Shown here: piece by piece, positions 1 through 13,217 of the stretch
How positions within the stretch are numbered: the stretch's first letter is position 1
Layout: the number at the start of each line of letters is the position of its first letter
Assembly: GCA_022316685.1 (NCBI GenBank)
Contig: JAKJHU010000627.1
Location: 1 to 64,000, forward strand
Direction: 5' to 3'
From: Progne subis subis
Lineage: Eukaryota; Chordata; Aves; Passeriformes; Hirundinidae
Length of the DNA: 64,000 nucleotides
Notes under the pieces: model-generated
The model's input: only the letters and a program-made list of their open reading frames with translations
What the model was told of the DNA's origin: nothing
The model's database searches: none
Program-made: the position numbers and the translations under genes

Positions 1-120
1 AAACCTGAGCAATAGGCAGTCAGGCTGAAAAAAATTCAGACATGTTTGCACAAAAATTTCTTGTGCAGCTCCTGCTGGAGTGGGAGCTCTACAAGTGAAA
101 GATGGGTGGGGTGGAGCCCT

Positions 121-154
121 TTTAAATTTTTTAAATTTTTTAAATTTTTTTTTT
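121..154. repeat. AT-rich simple repeat (TTTAAATTT units)
   Basis: Three imperfect units of T-run plus AAA followed by a pure T run. This is simple-sequence expansion with no coding meaning. Confidence 0.8.
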
Positions 155-1061
155 CCTCCTATCTGAGGGATAAAAATGCTTCTGGTCTCACTTATAATTT
201 TAAACAAAATCAGATTGACCATCTTTATGCTGTTTGCATGAACCTTGTTTTTGTATGACTAAATCCCAACAGCAAACACCATCTGCGTGTTGAAGGAGCA
301 GGCGAGTCACCACTGAGACAAAGTCTCACTCATTAGGGCTTGGGAAACATCAGAGCTGCTACACAGCAATGCCCTTAGAAATCTCTAATTCCACGTTCTG
401 TGCATTTGTTTATTGAAGTTCTTGCTCTGATATTGAATATTTTTCCCCTATTAAACTGACAAATTTACAAAGAGTTTTGCTCCAGATCCAAATTCATATC
501 AGGTGCCATTGTGTGAAATTTTACTGAATTCCTTGAAGCAGTAGATGGTCTTGGAAAATTATCTAGAGCTAAGAACACAGAAATTCAGATTGTGATAAAG
601 CAACATAAATAGTAGTGGCATATCAGTTTACCCTTGCAGGAATAATGTGAATCAATTACTGTTGTTAAATGATTCTTAAGTGCTATTTCTCCACAATATC
701 CTTAGGAGCTAAGAAAAAGCTGTGACTTTTTATTCAGGCATTTAAATTCCAGCAAGTTATAAAAGACACATCTTTTCCTTGGATTTTATTAGTGTAAATA
801 GAAACCTACACTTGAAAAAAATGCTATTTTATCTGAAATAATAGTTGTGCGCTCTGTGGTTCAGTAAAGTACTATTATTTTGGAAGTTAACATTTTCCAT
901 TCTGCTCTAGAATGATTTTAACATTTTGTAGAGCAGATAGAAACAAACAAACAGCACACAACAGAGTTAGCTACTTTAAAGTACGTGCACGCATATGTTT
1001 CCGTTGCAGAATGCAGCTGCTTTCCAGCAGGACTGCCCAGCCACTTCAGGAGTAAGGAGAG

Positions 1062-1180
1062 GTCACAGAACGGGCTGGGTTGGAAGGGACCTCAAAGCTC
1101 ATCTTGTTCCAGCCCTGCTGTGGACAGGGATGTCACTCCCTTGACCAGGCTGCTCAGGGCCTGTCCAAGCTGGCTTTGAA
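1062..1180 (-). mobile_element. CR1 LINE 3'-end fragment
   Basis: The stretch around GGTTGGAAGGGACCTCAAAG (about 1078-1097), followed by TGTTCCAGCCC and GACCAGGCTGCTCAGGGCC, matches the typical avian CR1 3' region read in antisense, so the element's sense strand is the minus strand. Only about 120 bp are recognisable, as expected for 5'-truncated CR1 copies. The terminal ATTCTATGA-type tail is not seen at the left edge and no target-site duplication is evident. The copy has diverged noticeably from the consensus I remember, suggesting an old insertion in this intron. Confidence 0.85.
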
Positions 1181-3368
1181 GGTGGATATTTCTACTGGAC
1201 TGGTGTCAGATCCATAGCTACAGAAAGTGGTCGCCTGCAGAAGCCGAGGAGCTGCGGGGTTCCTGCAGGAGAGCTGTCCAGCAGTGGTGCCTTCTGTTCC
1301 CTTCAGCATCTTCCAAATGGGAGGCACCATGCTGAGCTGCCTGGGATACCTTCTGTGACATCGTGGGTACGACTGGAACACGTGTGATTTGAGCCTCAGC
1401 AGAGGAGAACCTTGCTTTAAGCACTGACTGTGCAGCATCTGGAAAGCAGCTGCTGTTTGACAGCACTGAACCTCATCTGCAGAGTGCAGTGGGCACAAGG
1501 CTTAACCCCCTCAAACTTCTGCTCAAATTCATTTACAGCCTTTGGGATTTGATATCTTGCAAGTGTTTTATGGTGGGGTGGGTCCCTGAAAGAACAACAG
1601 CCTCTGTTAGAAAATGTGATGTTGTGGGGTTATCTCTGGTTCGTGATGCTGGAGCAATGAAGGCGTCAATACAATCCCACAGTTGGTTGCCAGTGTGAAA
1701 GTACATTCACCTTGATATTTCTGTGCCAACATTTGCAACACAAACTGAGGTGTTTATATTGACCATTAAAACTGAGAGCAAAATTGCAAAGGACTACGTG
1801 GACGTAGGAAATTGGTATGTGCAATTATGAAACACTTCCCAGAGGTGTCCATGGCAACTCAGATTCATAACTTTATGGGATAACAAAAACCTCAATAGAG
1901 ATCATGAACAAAATATTGACTTTATGTCAAACTATAATTCCTCTCTCTACTCCTCATCTAACCTTTTCATATTCCACAGGATACAAATTACTGACCTCTT
2001 CCTTTCCATTAGAATATAAGGACCTTATCACCTTTCCTCTTTTCTGCCATCCTTATCACTCCACAGGCAGGAAGTCTGCTCCCAGGTGGTCTAATTGATA
2101 CATGTCTAATTAACGGCAAAGCATTTTTTCTCAACTTGTGTTCAGCTTTGAAGTGTGTTGCTTTGATTTCAGACCTGAAGAACAGCTTTATGTGCCTGAA
2201 AGTTACTCTTTTTCCAACAGTACTAATTGAAATAATCAAATGTACTGCAAACTTTGCCTTCGCGCGACCATTTCATTTTTGTTAGAGCAAAAGAGAAGAA
2301 AATTTGTCCTGGATCTAGTTAAAAGCTATGTGCGAGGTCTGCAGCTTCAGAGACTTTGAGATTAGGACAAAATATTCAAATATGATGACATAGAGAAAAA
2401 GGATTCAGTAGAGACAAAGGTAGAGAAATGGATTAGCAAGTAAAACAATGTTGGGACTTAATCTCTCAAATCAAGATGCAGCTCTGAATTTCTTACCTTC
2501 TTGTGGCCTGGTTGCTGTAGGGAAATAAATTGGGATTATGTCAAATTGAGGAACTAATAATAGGGTGCCCTCCATCCTCCTATTCCTCGTTTTGTTTAGT
2601 GAGACTGTCTTGTTACCAGTTGCTAATAAGGTTTCTGATAGTTGGGGTTTTTTCCTGAGCTAATTGCTCTTTTGATTGGGCTTTTTAAATTATGTGATAG
2701 GATTGCTGTTTATAATATGCAATAACCACAAGAATCTCGTCGAGTTTTCTGAGGTCAGACTGTCACAATGCTTTTGTTTGCTTATGCTGAGCTAGTACTT
2801 GGCAGCTTGTGTGGTAGCTCAGCCATTCTCTAAATTAACAGGTTGTTCTTTGTATTTGAAGGGTGATTGATGTGATTGAAGTGATTAGTATGTATGCCTA
2901 AACAAATTTCTCTGGGGGAGAGAGGGGTCCAATCAAGAAAACTGGATTGGTCCAAAGACGGTTTGTTGGGAGACCCCTGTTATGTTCAAGAGTGTGCAAA
3001 GGACTTGAGAACAGAATTTCAGACCAGAAAATGATTGGGGAAGTACAACTTTACTCTAAAACATTTCTAAATGCAAGTTCAAGGATTTTTTTTTGTTAGA
3101 TTTCTTTGGAGGCGAAAGCCCTGATGTAGATACGAGACATAGTGAGAAAGAAAATCCAGCCCAACAATTTATTTTTCCGTCTTAACAAAGTTAGGCCAAT
3201 CCTCACTGTGTTTGGCTTCCAAAGTTACTTGGGAGTACCCCAAAAATACGGGTTTTCACCTTCTAATTACCTTTTATTTACACATAGCAGTATATCATTG
3301 ACTGAGATTGGCTTTTGAGTACGTGTTGCATGCAACTAATACGCTTTGTTCTTGGTTTTGCCTTGCAG

Positions 3369-3517
3369 TACAGAATTGGACAGCTGTACATGATCAGCAA
3401 GCACAGCCATGAGCAGAGTGACCGAGGGGAGGGTGTGGAAGTGGTGCAGAATGAACCCTATGAAGATCCCAACCATGGCAATGGTCAGCTAACAGAAAAA
3501 CGTGTCTATCTCAACAG
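3369..3517 (+). CDS. PITPNC1: PITPNC1 coding exon (phase 0 start, phase 2 end)
   Basis: Internal exon of the cytoplasmic phosphatidylinositol transfer protein PITPNC1 (RdgB-beta), which moves phosphatidylinositol and phosphatidic acid between membranes. It encodes 49 codons plus two bases, beginning YRIGQLYMISKHSHEQSD and ending EKRVYLN. These are hallmark sequences of the N-terminal half of the PITP fold. The T-x-K motif (within LTEKRV) corresponds to the headgroup-contacting Thr and Lys of the PITP-alpha family. The acceptor is a T-rich tract plus CAG (3366-3368). The exon must end at 3517, because AG plus the C opening the next exon completes the expected Ser codon. The following bases are GCAAGT, a GC-type donor. 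From memory of the human protein, this bird differs at only a few sites (for example Leu where human has Phe before TEK). Confidence 0.96.
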
Positions 3518-3523
3518 GCAAGT
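3518..3523 (+). promoter_or_regulatory. PITPNC1: Non-canonical GC 5' splice site
   Basis: The exon ends CAACAG and the intron begins GCAAGT. Apart from the C at position +2 this is a perfect donor consensus (AG|GCAAGT), the usual compensation seen in GC-AG introns. No GT donor nearby would keep the Asn-Ser junction in frame with the next exon. Confidence 0.85.
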
Positions 3524-4421
3524 GCAGTAAAACTGCTTCTCCCAGCATGTACTGTAAGAAAAATTTGCAAAGAATGCAGGCAGCAGCCTTTCTGTTTCAA
3601 AAGAAGATGTTCCCATGAATACATGCTGCTTCCTGGTAGCCATGGGGAGGTGGGATAGATCAGTGTCTTGAAATAGAGAGATTCGCTGTCATTCCTTGTA
3701 GAGCATCAGAGCATCTTCTCCATGAGAAAGAATTATAACTTGGAGTTAAGGATATACTGAAAATAAGAACTTCTGTTTTCTCTTACACTTATTTTTTTGT
3801 CATTTTGTTTCCAAAATCTTTGGGGAGAGGGAGCCAAAAGACTAAACAGCAAAACCTGCAAAGTCCCACCCTCCAAGGAAAACAAAACTGAACCATTAAA
3901 AAGGTTTAAGTTTCTCTCACCTCATAATCATGTCACAAAGCCAGCATCTTTGCTGACTGTATTTTGTCTCAGCAAAGTGAATTGACACTATGAGTGACCA
4001 TTGTACAATGTCAGCCTTCCAGACAATAAGGCTTAAAGACATGCTGGAAAATTTGGGGGTTTTCTCCCTGAAGCTCCATCATTTCTTAGAGTGAAGTGTT
4101 TGTCTTCCTGGGCTGAAATGATACTGCTGAGGATCAATGTCTCCACACTCACGGGCCAGAGATGTTTAGAGATATATATTTGTGCAATATGAGATATATT
4201 GCACAGTCTGTTCCCATTTTTACTGCTGCTGATTTAATTGAATACCACTGCTTTTTCTGAAGTTCTGCTTTTCCCCTGGGCCTGTTTTGTTTTATTAAAT
4301 TTATGCTCTGCAGCATTTTGGAGTGGGCATACAAACACTGAAGCTATTGCAAGTTCCTCTTGCCCTGCAAACCTGACATATCTAACCTTAATTCAGGCCA
4401 AATTGAATCACCAGTGATGTT

Positions 4422-4442
4422 ACACACACACACACACACACA
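4422..4442. repeat. (AC)n microsatellite
   Basis: About ten uninterrupted AC dinucleotides inside the intron. Confidence 0.9.
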
Positions 4443-7128
4443 TAAGAGTTCAATATATGTATATTTCCAACATTAATGTTATTGTGATTTTAAGTGTTCT
4501 CTCACAGGCTAGACACAGGACATGGGAAAAATCAATAAATATGTTCCCATTGTACAGCCCACAAGCTGGGCGTTTTTAAAAAATGTTTCTGGGTATTTCT
4601 TTCCTGCATGTTAAAAGTAAGGCTTAAGCACTGGAGAGAATATTTGGAGTTGCCACTTCAGGACAATTCAGAATGATCACAAGAACCTAGCAGCCACGTA
4701 CAAACCATGCTTGGGGAGCACGTGATTCCTGGTAGTGCAGGCAATGGAACACTGGATTTCTTAGCCAAGATGGGTACAAACATTGGCAAAGTAGATCTTT
4801 GTGCCTGCAACAACTCAGGACAGTTGCCTAAAGCTGTGGTGGATGTTTGAAGTCAGGTTCACCGAGTTTAATGATAATTCTGAATCCTCCATCACCAGAT
4901 TTGCCATTTGAATCTCGGTGTGGTGTCACAATGCCACCAGATATTGCAGTACTGTTGAAGCTTTGCGGAAAGGATCAGGAGGTTTTCAGGCCACTTGTGG
5001 ATTGTGCTGGGAGGCCAGGATGTCTCTGGAGGATTTCACTCAAGGAGACAAGCTTCCATACAGGATGTGCTGGAAACTTCTCTGCCTGCCTTGCTGAGGA
5101 ATGTAACTTCCACCAGCACAGTTCTCTCCCTCAGCTTTTCTTCTTCCTGGGTCCACTGCCCTAAGAAACTTTGCTTTGCTCTATTTTGATCTGAACTGAT
5201 ACCTCTTAAAGAAATTTGAGACTGAACTGCATCTGGATGGAGGAGAAATAAGGAAATAAGGAAAAGAAAAAAACGCTAATGTGATCCTCATACCTGTGCT
5301 GCTGAAATAGAGATACTATCTTTTCTTTGAGTGGACCTTGGAAGAATTCATGTGTCTGACTTGGACTTGCTAGTAATTCTGAGTATAATCTGTGTTTGCT
5401 CAAAAAGTTATTTTTTTTCAGGATGTGCTATACTGGTGAAGATAGGTAGACAGGCAAATATGCTAAAAACAACAAGAACCAAAAAAAGTGCAAAATGAGC
5501 AGATGTATGTTTTCTAGTGTCAGTGCTACCTTAGTTATATTTAGAATTGTTTATTGCCTCTTCTCTCCTGCTGGAGTAATGTTTTCAGAAGCTGAAAGTC
5601 TGCATCCTCTGGTATTTATTATTTAGGCATCAGAGTAAAGTTTAGCAGGGGTAAGGGAAACAGTCGTAAAAACACTGACAGAGGCTGACAAAAAACCACA
5701 GATCTAATACAGGGAATTCTGTTATGCAGGATGTAAAATGCTGCTTGAAAGTCTGTACACAAGGTTTATGTAAAGAAAAGAATCCAGTTTTGGGCAATGC
5801 CATCAAAGAGCAAAAGTCAATGCACTTGGCTTTGAATCTGTAGATAATGTACTAACGTCTGCATTTTGCCTCTGGACAAAAAAATATTTACATATAGCCA
5901 GACCATACTTAAATAAGCCTTAATGATCCCAAATGTATTTTCCTCAGAAGTTTGCTAATATTGAAAGTTAATTTACTTTCTGCAGACAGTTATCTAAACA
6001 AAACTATTTCAAACATTTACACTTGGGAAATGGAGGTTTGGAAGCATCTCCTGCAGTTCAGTACAGATCCAGTCTTGGCCTGGGTGCTCTGCTCAGAGCT
6101 TTGCCAGACCAGCACCACTGGAACCGAGTCCCCCGAGTACGGGGATGTTTGTGGTGCCCAAGGTCTGCTGTCCTTGGAATAACTAGTTCTGCATCTTTGT
6201 TCCTGGCAGCCTCGGTGTTTATGACTGAAGTCATTAAGAGAGGGTTGAAAGATGAATTTAATGAACTTGCCTTTTTAAATGTTTCTTTATTCATCAAGTT
6301 TTGGTACTGTCTGTGACCAGAGTGCTGGAAATGAGAGACCCAAGAGCCGTGGTAAAAAAATGCTGCCCCTCTTGCACAGTATTATTCAATTACCCTTTAA
6401 TGATCCATTCAAATGGTGTATCTATGTCTTTGATTTCTGATTCTGCTGCCTTTGTACCACTGCTCTGGTGAGTTTTCTTGATAGAATGAGCTCTGAGCTG
6501 TAACATGGGTTCCATTAATTCTCTTCACTTTTGTTATTTACTTTTCCCATCAGCAAAACGGGCCTAATGCTGCCTACCAGGCTCACGAGGTGTTTTGAGT
6601 GATCTGTTCATTTTAATATAAAAGCTTCCTACTCAGGGGTTGGTGTTGGTAGTGTGGGAACAGCTGCGTGCCAGGTGAGCTGAGCAGGAGGCTTTCAGTG
6701 CTGGCACAGAATATGAAGGAAGAAAAAAGAATCTGTCAGAAGAAAAAATGGATTTGGGATGGAACTGAACTGAAATCGCCCATTTCCCCCTGACCTCTTG
6801 TTGCAGAGTGCCTCCCTGTGGCTGAGCTCCGGGCCACCATTCCACCTTGGCCTCCCCTGTTGAGGCTGGCCAAAGGTTCCAGGCTGTGAATTCCCAAAAT
6901 GAGCAGCCTCACTTCAGCCCACTCGAAGGCTGTTGCTCTGACACCGATCTGCGCCCTCTGTGACTGGAGCACAGCTGAGGCAGGAAATGAAAATACTCCT
7001 GAGAAGTCTGGGTGTTGCTGCATCCCCCAAACACCTCACAAACGATGGGCCCTTTTGGAAATATCTTTATTTCTACAATACATATAAGTCATAATTTATC
7101 TAATTTTATATTTTCTTTTTACTTTCAG

Positions 7129-7217
7129 CAAACTGCCTAGCTGGGCTAGAGCAGTTGTTCCCAAAATATTTTACGTTACAGAGAAGGCCTGGAATTATTA
7201 TCCTTACACAATCACAG
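7129..7217 (+). CDS. PITPNC1: PITPNC1 coding exon, 89 nt
   Basis: The first base completes the Ser codon carried over from the preceding exon, and the exon then encodes KLPSWARAVVPKIF and EKAWNYYPYTIT, ending one base into the next codon. This is the segment after the headgroup-binding strand in PITPNC1. The Asn in EKAWNYYPY aligns with the Asn of PITP-alpha (EKAWNAYPY) that contacts the inositol headgroup, so lipid-binding chemistry looks conserved. The acceptor is a T-rich run ending TTTCAG, and the donor is GTAAGC at 7218-7223. The exon ends in codon phase 1 while the exon at 16644 starts in phase 0, so an additional small exon must lie between them. Confidence 0.96.
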
Positions 7218-7663
7218 GTAAGCAATGTGTCAGAAATGATTGCTGCTCTGTGGTTTGGGGACAGTTTAGTTTATCTTCAGAAGCTCCAAGTTATATACTA
7301 AACGACAAGCACCAAGTCTTTTTAACAACTCCTGCTGAACTGCACATATTTTTTCACCTTATATTTACTGGTATCAGGAAATGAAGATTATAGACTAAGG
7401 ATAGGTAAGAACTGGAGTGTGTATCTATGCAATTTCTTGCTTGCAAAGAAAACATCGTGTGCTTGGATCCTGTCTGATTGTGTCCTTTACTGTCCCTTAG
7501 ACTTTAGTCAAATATAAATCTGCAGACTATCTGACACAACCATTTTTATTGTTAATGTGTGTTTACTGTAAGAATCTTGCATCGTTGTTTTATTTCACAT
7601 TTCTTTTTGTTTTTTCTTTTCCCTCTTCTTTCTTTTTTTCTACAAATGGACATTGGAAATCAG
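7218..7663 (+). other. PITPNC1: PITPNC1 short intron before the microexon
   Basis: A 446-bp intron with a consensus GTAAGC donor. It ends with a long pyrimidine tract (about 7600-7640), a roughly 20-base spacer, and CAG. The unusually strong polypyrimidine tract fits the need to define a very short downstream exon. Confidence 0.85.
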
Positions 7664-7671
7664 AATACACA
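7664..7671 (+). CDS. PITPNC1: PITPNC1 8-nt microexon
   Basis: The eight bases AATACACA are flanked by CAG upstream (7661-7663) and a full-consensus GTAAGT donor downstream (7672-7677). With the single G left at the end of the previous exon, the exon supplies codons for Glu-Tyr-Thr. That is exactly the tripeptide expected between TIT and CSFLPKF in PITPNC1. It changes the reading phase from 1 to 0, so skipping it would shift the frame. The evidence is protein continuity plus splice sites. The exon is far too short for ORF-based or most alignment-based gene finders and is easily missed or misannotated. Confidence 0.93.
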
Positions 7672-10600
7672 GTAAGTTTTTCTTCCTCTTTTATTCTAAA
7701 AATAGAAAAATTATGTAAAATATAGTGGTGGAATCCAATCTGATTCCTTCTTTATATAACTTATTCATAATGCATTAATAGTGAAACTTTATTTTGATTA
7801 AGCAATTTAAAGGGAAATTTGAAGTCATTCTAAGGGGATCCTATAAATTATTTTTCTTTATCACTTCAAAATAATTTGATATGGTTTTGCTTACTGACTG
7901 TAAGAAGAGAGGCTTCTATAAAAAAGGGTGAAGCTTTTAAGGTTCCAGTTGTTACATGGAGACATGAGAACAGATTTTATTTATTGTTTTATTAACTTAT
8001 AAAATGCTCATCTCTGGTATAGTATCTGGGAAACTGTACAATCTGTAGACAAAATTAAAGATAATCTGGGCACAGTGCCCAGAAAAATCAGCTATTCCCT
8101 CTCACAGAGCTAAGGCAAAATATAGCACATAAATCATGAGATAAATTGTTTAAATGTGCTGGCTTCAATAATAACAATAAGTTTCCAGCAGCCTTTGGAA
8201 GGTGAGGAGGGGGTGGTGAGGAGGTTCCAGGTGAAGGGACCTTTCAGAAACTCCTCCTTTGATTTAGCTTGAACTTCTGACTGCAGGTAAACATAATGCA
8301 GATGTCTCCATTCTGCAGTGGTCCAAATGTTTGTGCAGATTTTTTAAAAGCTCATAAAGCAAAAAGAGAAAAAAAAATATTTTTTGTGTGATGAAAAGAA
8401 AAAAAATAAAGGAATTTAGAGGCTCAGATCTGAAAGCTGGAGACCAAGAGTTGAAACGGTGATGGCCAGGTTTGAAAACCCAAAGCAACAAACTGTGCTT
8501 TCCAATATGTGCTACAACTGCTTAGAACATTCGTTTGATTGTCAAAGGAAACCCAAATGTCCCAGAATGGACAGTAGTGATGAGGGGCAGATTGTCAGCT
8601 GGTTTTGCCAGAAGACACTTTCAGTAGGGTTTGTCACAGTTCACATTAATTAAGGTTTACCTTTAATTTAGTTTTAGTCTTGGAAGTTGCCATTTGCTGG
8701 GTTGCACTGGTATCTCTCCGTGGTAAATATTGGGGTTTTTAACTGAAAGTAAATTTGAATCTTTTAATGTGATTTTTTTTTTTCTTTAACTGAAAGAGAC
8801 AAGTGGGGATGATGCAAAGGGTGGTGGCAGACAGAAACATGTATCTAAATTTGAAATTCCATGCATTATTGAAACCAAACAGCAGTGCTGTACTCAAAGA
8901 TTCTGAATCAGGAGGTGATCTCTGTCTAATCTGGTAAAACAACACCTGGTGCAGGCTGCAGGAAGGTACAGCTACAGAAATGTTCAGAGAGCACCAGCAG
9001 AAGTGATTGAAGCGTTGAAGAGACATGTAAAGAAAAATTAAATCAGTCCAGAAATGTAGAAGGTAGGCAAAGCAATCACTAAGTGACAGTGTAACTGCCT
9101 TGGGGAGCTGGGGACTAATTACTCACCATGGTGCAAGGAAACAGAGCTCCAAATACTGGGAGCAGATCAGGGAACTGTACTTCAGACAAAAATCTAAAAT
9201 TGTTTTAATGGAGCTGATAGGCTATGAATTTATCTTCATGGAAACAGAGACAGTGCCTTTGCCTCAAACTGTTGAATCTCGAACAAAAATGTTAAACATA
9301 CCACTGGGAATAATTGCTATCCTTGTCTGGAATATTTCTCTAAATTTGATCTTCTGTATTCATTAGAGAATTCTGAAGAAAGAATAAGCCCACAGACATT
9401 GCCCAAAATATGTAAGATAGCTTGGAAACCCTTTTCTTAAAGATCATAAATTCTCTCTGAAGGGTCTGTGGGACGTGGTGAGAGTCAAATCGAGCTTCAT
9501 TTCAAGGAAAACTTATTCTAAAGGCAGGCCAATAATTGGATAAATAAAGCATAATCTTATCGAGTTGAGTACATACTGCTCTGTGGTATGTTCACACCTT
9601 ATTAACCTTGTAAGCTCCATTCTAAATAAAGAGAAGGACCTTAAAGGCTCAGCATGTTATTTCAGTGTGTGTTAGTGATTTGGAAGAGGATGTGAACAGC
9701 AGACTGAACCTTGCTGACAGTCTTAAGGTTTTTCAGTTGTAAAATTTGAAGGCTGTTGAGAAATTGCATTCAAGCTCATACTCTGGCATTCAGAAATGCA
9801 GTATGGAATAATTTCATCAATCTGGTTCTCCTGTGAATATTATGGAATTCATATATATGACCTTCTTAAAAGCCTGAAATTGGGACACTTAAGAAAAAAT
9901 GCTCATCAGGCATGAAAAAATAATTTTCAGAATATTGTTCTGTGCCATGGTTGTATAAAAAGCCAAGAGCAACTGGATGCATGAGGACAGGAATGGAAAT
10001 TATACTGTCATGATGTTAGTTCTGTAATCTGGATCCAGTTATGGTGGCATCTGCTTTAAGCAATGGCATTTGTTACACAGCAACCTCCTCAATTTGACAG
10101 CAAACACCATTTCTGCTACTGGGTATTGACAACCATGTTAACAGCATGTAAAGCAACTGACACACTGGAGGTGATGAGTTTAACAGAACTATTGCACAAG
10201 AGATGCTTTTGTGGGGTGTGATTTGTGCTATAGGGTCACGTCAGGAGAGCATTTGCAAATGCACCTCGTTAAAGCTGCTGTACAAAACACTTCCTCCCTG
10301 GAAGATGACACATGGGACTGTCCCAAGAAATGTTGTATCAAGAGCTGGAGCTAAGCCTTGAAAGCTTCCTGCTGACATTGAGAGGGAAGAGGAAGTCAAT
10401 AAATACTGTCAAAGCTGAAGCCAAAGGAAGTCATCCAGGTTTGGGGGTACTAGTTAGGGAATAAGATATTCCTGTAAAGTTCAACATTTTAGTGGTTGGG
10501 GTGTTACTTCAGAACTGTATGTGAGAAAGCGTCTTCAAGTTAGACACTGGAGCTGCTTTGGTTTTGATCTTGTCATTAGAAACCTGAAATATATCATGCT

Positions 10601-12437
10601 AAAATACATGTTTAGGCTTTATCTAAGAATCCATTTCTGTTGTGGTTAGGTCGATGTTTAGATAATAAACCTGGGATACCATATTTAGGATGCAGCAGAA
10701 AGGGAGCTCTATAAGGAGTAACTCCAATGGATTCCACCCCATAAACAATTCCAGGACTTGGGTATGGTCAGGTGCCTCCTACACCTGCTCCTGGGGAATG
10801 GGTGCTGTTAGCTGCTGCCTTTGGAAAAATTCCTTTGCTAGTCAGGGGCTGGGGCCTTTTTCTCTCAGAGGATGGAGACAAGATGCCTTGCAGCTCTCAG
10901 CAACTCCTTGTGTGCCAGCTTATCACAGCCTTTGCAAATATGTATCTTTAGTGGAAAATATTTATGCTGTTCACAGTGGCAAGAACAACTGAACTTTTAG
11001 GAGGCTTTGTTATTTTATTTCTGAGGTTGCCCAGCAAGATTAGAAATAATTAACTAGAAAGCAAACCTGTGTCTATTGCAAACCAACAAAAAAGAATTGC
11101 ATAGAACTGAGTTTCTTTACCTGCATTGGGATACTGTTAGAAAAAAAACAGCACCAAACAAATATCCATTTGACCTGCTCAAGTGACAGTGGAGATACTG
11201 GCCAAAAAATGAGAGGAGCCTCAAGCAAACAAATAATCAGTTCATGAATGTTCGGTGACTAAACCATGGTACAAAATCCTTGTGTGATTGAAGTACACTG
11301 AAAATGAGCCAAAGTTTAGCTGGAGGAGAAAGTGGTTAGGAAAAATACAAAGAGAATTTAAGCAAACTCTTCTGGGCTTGAAAGTGCATTTCAAGTGTTT
11401 ATCAGGGATCAGTTCAAATAGATTTGCCACCTGACCTGAATGGCTTTGGTATTGTTAGCAATATTTCAGTTCTGGGGCTGAAATTTAAAAACAGCTGGAT
11501 AATTTTTTTGTGCATAATTTATGGACAATTGTTAGTTTCACAATTATATAGACAAAACAAACATTAAAATGGCATTGTTTGCTTTGTACGAGGAGGAGGA
11601 GCATCCCTTCAACATGCCAATGTCCCAAATTAACTTATGAATAGAATATAAATCCAGAATATTTATGAAAAACAGTTACGGAACAGAAAGCAGGAGACAA
11701 CAACCCCTTTGATGATTTATCACAATGACATTTATTCTTCTACAGCAAATGACTGAGGAAAATAAAATTATGTCATCTGGTATGTGTCAAGGCCCCAGAG
11801 TGAGAGCTGCTAAATGGTCCATTGCTGACCTGCTGGTTTCTGATTACTTTTGAGAACAGGCATGTTTTGTGCTTCACTTAGCTGCTGGTTTATCCATGAA
11901 GTAAATTATCTGGAAGGAATGTTTTTGTATTGTTATTTTATAATGAGATGACTTGAGGAGGAAAACAGTTGTTTCAGATAAACATTGCTGTAGTTTTTTT
12001 CCCGTGTTCTCTTTATCTGATTACCAGCCCTTGAAATTTGGATCTAACCTCTCACTCTTCAGTGCTGAAACTTTTCTGCAGTTTGAGGATTTGAAGAGTC
12101 TGCATCAAAAATGCAGCAGAATCTGTACTGCAGGATTAGATTTAATGCAAAGTTACTACCAGCATCCTCCCATCTTACCCCCCAACTCAGAAAACAGGCT
12201 CACTGTTGCCATTGTCCTGGGAAAACACAGGTTTATTTACCACAGATGTTCTAGCAAAAGGAAGGACCTCTGTAGTATCTAAAAGAAATAAATATATACA
12301 TTTTTTAAAGAGCTGCAAACCTGTATTCTCATTTAATAGCTTAATCCCATTGAAACAAGTAACTCAAACTGCTTGGGAGAATTCCCCTTTTTCCAGCACT
12401 GGTTTATTCCCGAGCAATCCAGCCCTCTCTCTGATGG

Positions 12438-13217
12438 ATGGCACTGTCATTCCCACTTGTGCACGCTGCTTTTCACTACCTTTCTTCTTCAATAAGCAGT
12501 TTACTGTTCCCATGTATCAAAGAAAGAGCTCCTAAGGGAAGCAAAGCCAGAGATAAGAGTTTTATAGGTTGGAGGCAACTTGTTAGTCATCATCGTTCCA
12601 TCTCCAGGTTATCGTATGCAATACAAACAGTGGTCTTCTTTCTCAGCTTGTTTATGAGACTTTTGCTCCCTTGTTTGTTTTCAAGCCCTGTTTTTGCATT
12701 GTTCTTTTCCTTTCCACTCAACAGCACTTTTGTTTGCTGTTTGCCACCTTCCTGTGCTTATCTTGCTTTCCAAATTCTCCTCCCTCTCACTGAGTCACAT
12801 CTTCCAAATGTCCTCGCCCTGCCCAGCCCTTTCCGTCTATTCTCTTCCAGCCTTGTCACCCTGATTGCTGCTGGTTTGTGCCTGGGTGACTCCATCACAC
12901 AGCAGCTCTGGGGGCTCACATGCAGAGCTGTCTGGAGCGATCTGAGGGGAGTCAATAACTCCCCATTGTCCATTTTCCAAAAAACATTGAATATTCCACC
13001 TTCCATCACCCTACAGTCCCATATCCCCTTTGCCACTTACAGCAAAGTTGGGATTCCATTTCTCTTTCCCAGGTTTTTGATCTTCAATAAAGAATTGCTG
13101 TTGTTACCCCTGACTACCAAAATAGTGCCCAAAAATTTTGAATTTGAAGGATGTGATATATGGAAGCTATGCAATGAAAAAGATTTCATTTGCTTGAGTA
13201 CTGTCACCTCATTGTAG
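12438..13217 (+). other. Long intronic open frame of doubtful coding status
   Basis: An open frame of about 259 codons, the longest outside the retroviral elements. The predicted protein is rich in Ser, Leu, Phe and Pro with several hydrophobic stretches. I recognise no domain in it. The underlying DNA has more pyrimidines than purines on this strand over much of its length, which lowers the stop-codon frequency and can explain the openness. There is no obvious promoter, splice context or similarity. I do not call it a gene. Confidence 0.15.

Larger units (their letters stand above)
1..3368 (+). other. PITPNC1 intron (3' part), upstream of first visible exon
   Basis: Non-coding sequence that precedes the first recognisable PITPNC1 exon and ends in a pyrimidine-rich tract and CAG acceptor at 3366-3368. 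The first coding exon of the gene, which encodes the N-terminal sixteen or so residues, is not visible here and is expected upstream of the window. The stretch contains an A/T simple repeat near its start and one CR1 LINE fragment. Open frames of 60-115 codons occur on both strands but none resembles a known protein. I see nothing else in it. Confidence 0.8.
3518..7128 (+). other. PITPNC1: PITPNC1 intron (GC-AG)
   Basis: Intron between the first and second visible exons, running from a GC donor to the TTTCAG acceptor at 7123-7128. It contains one CA microsatellite at 4422-4442 and otherwise unique-looking sequence. Short open frames (for example 4847-5164 on + and 6736-7023 on -) have no recognisable protein similarity and are treated as chance. 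Confidence 0.85.
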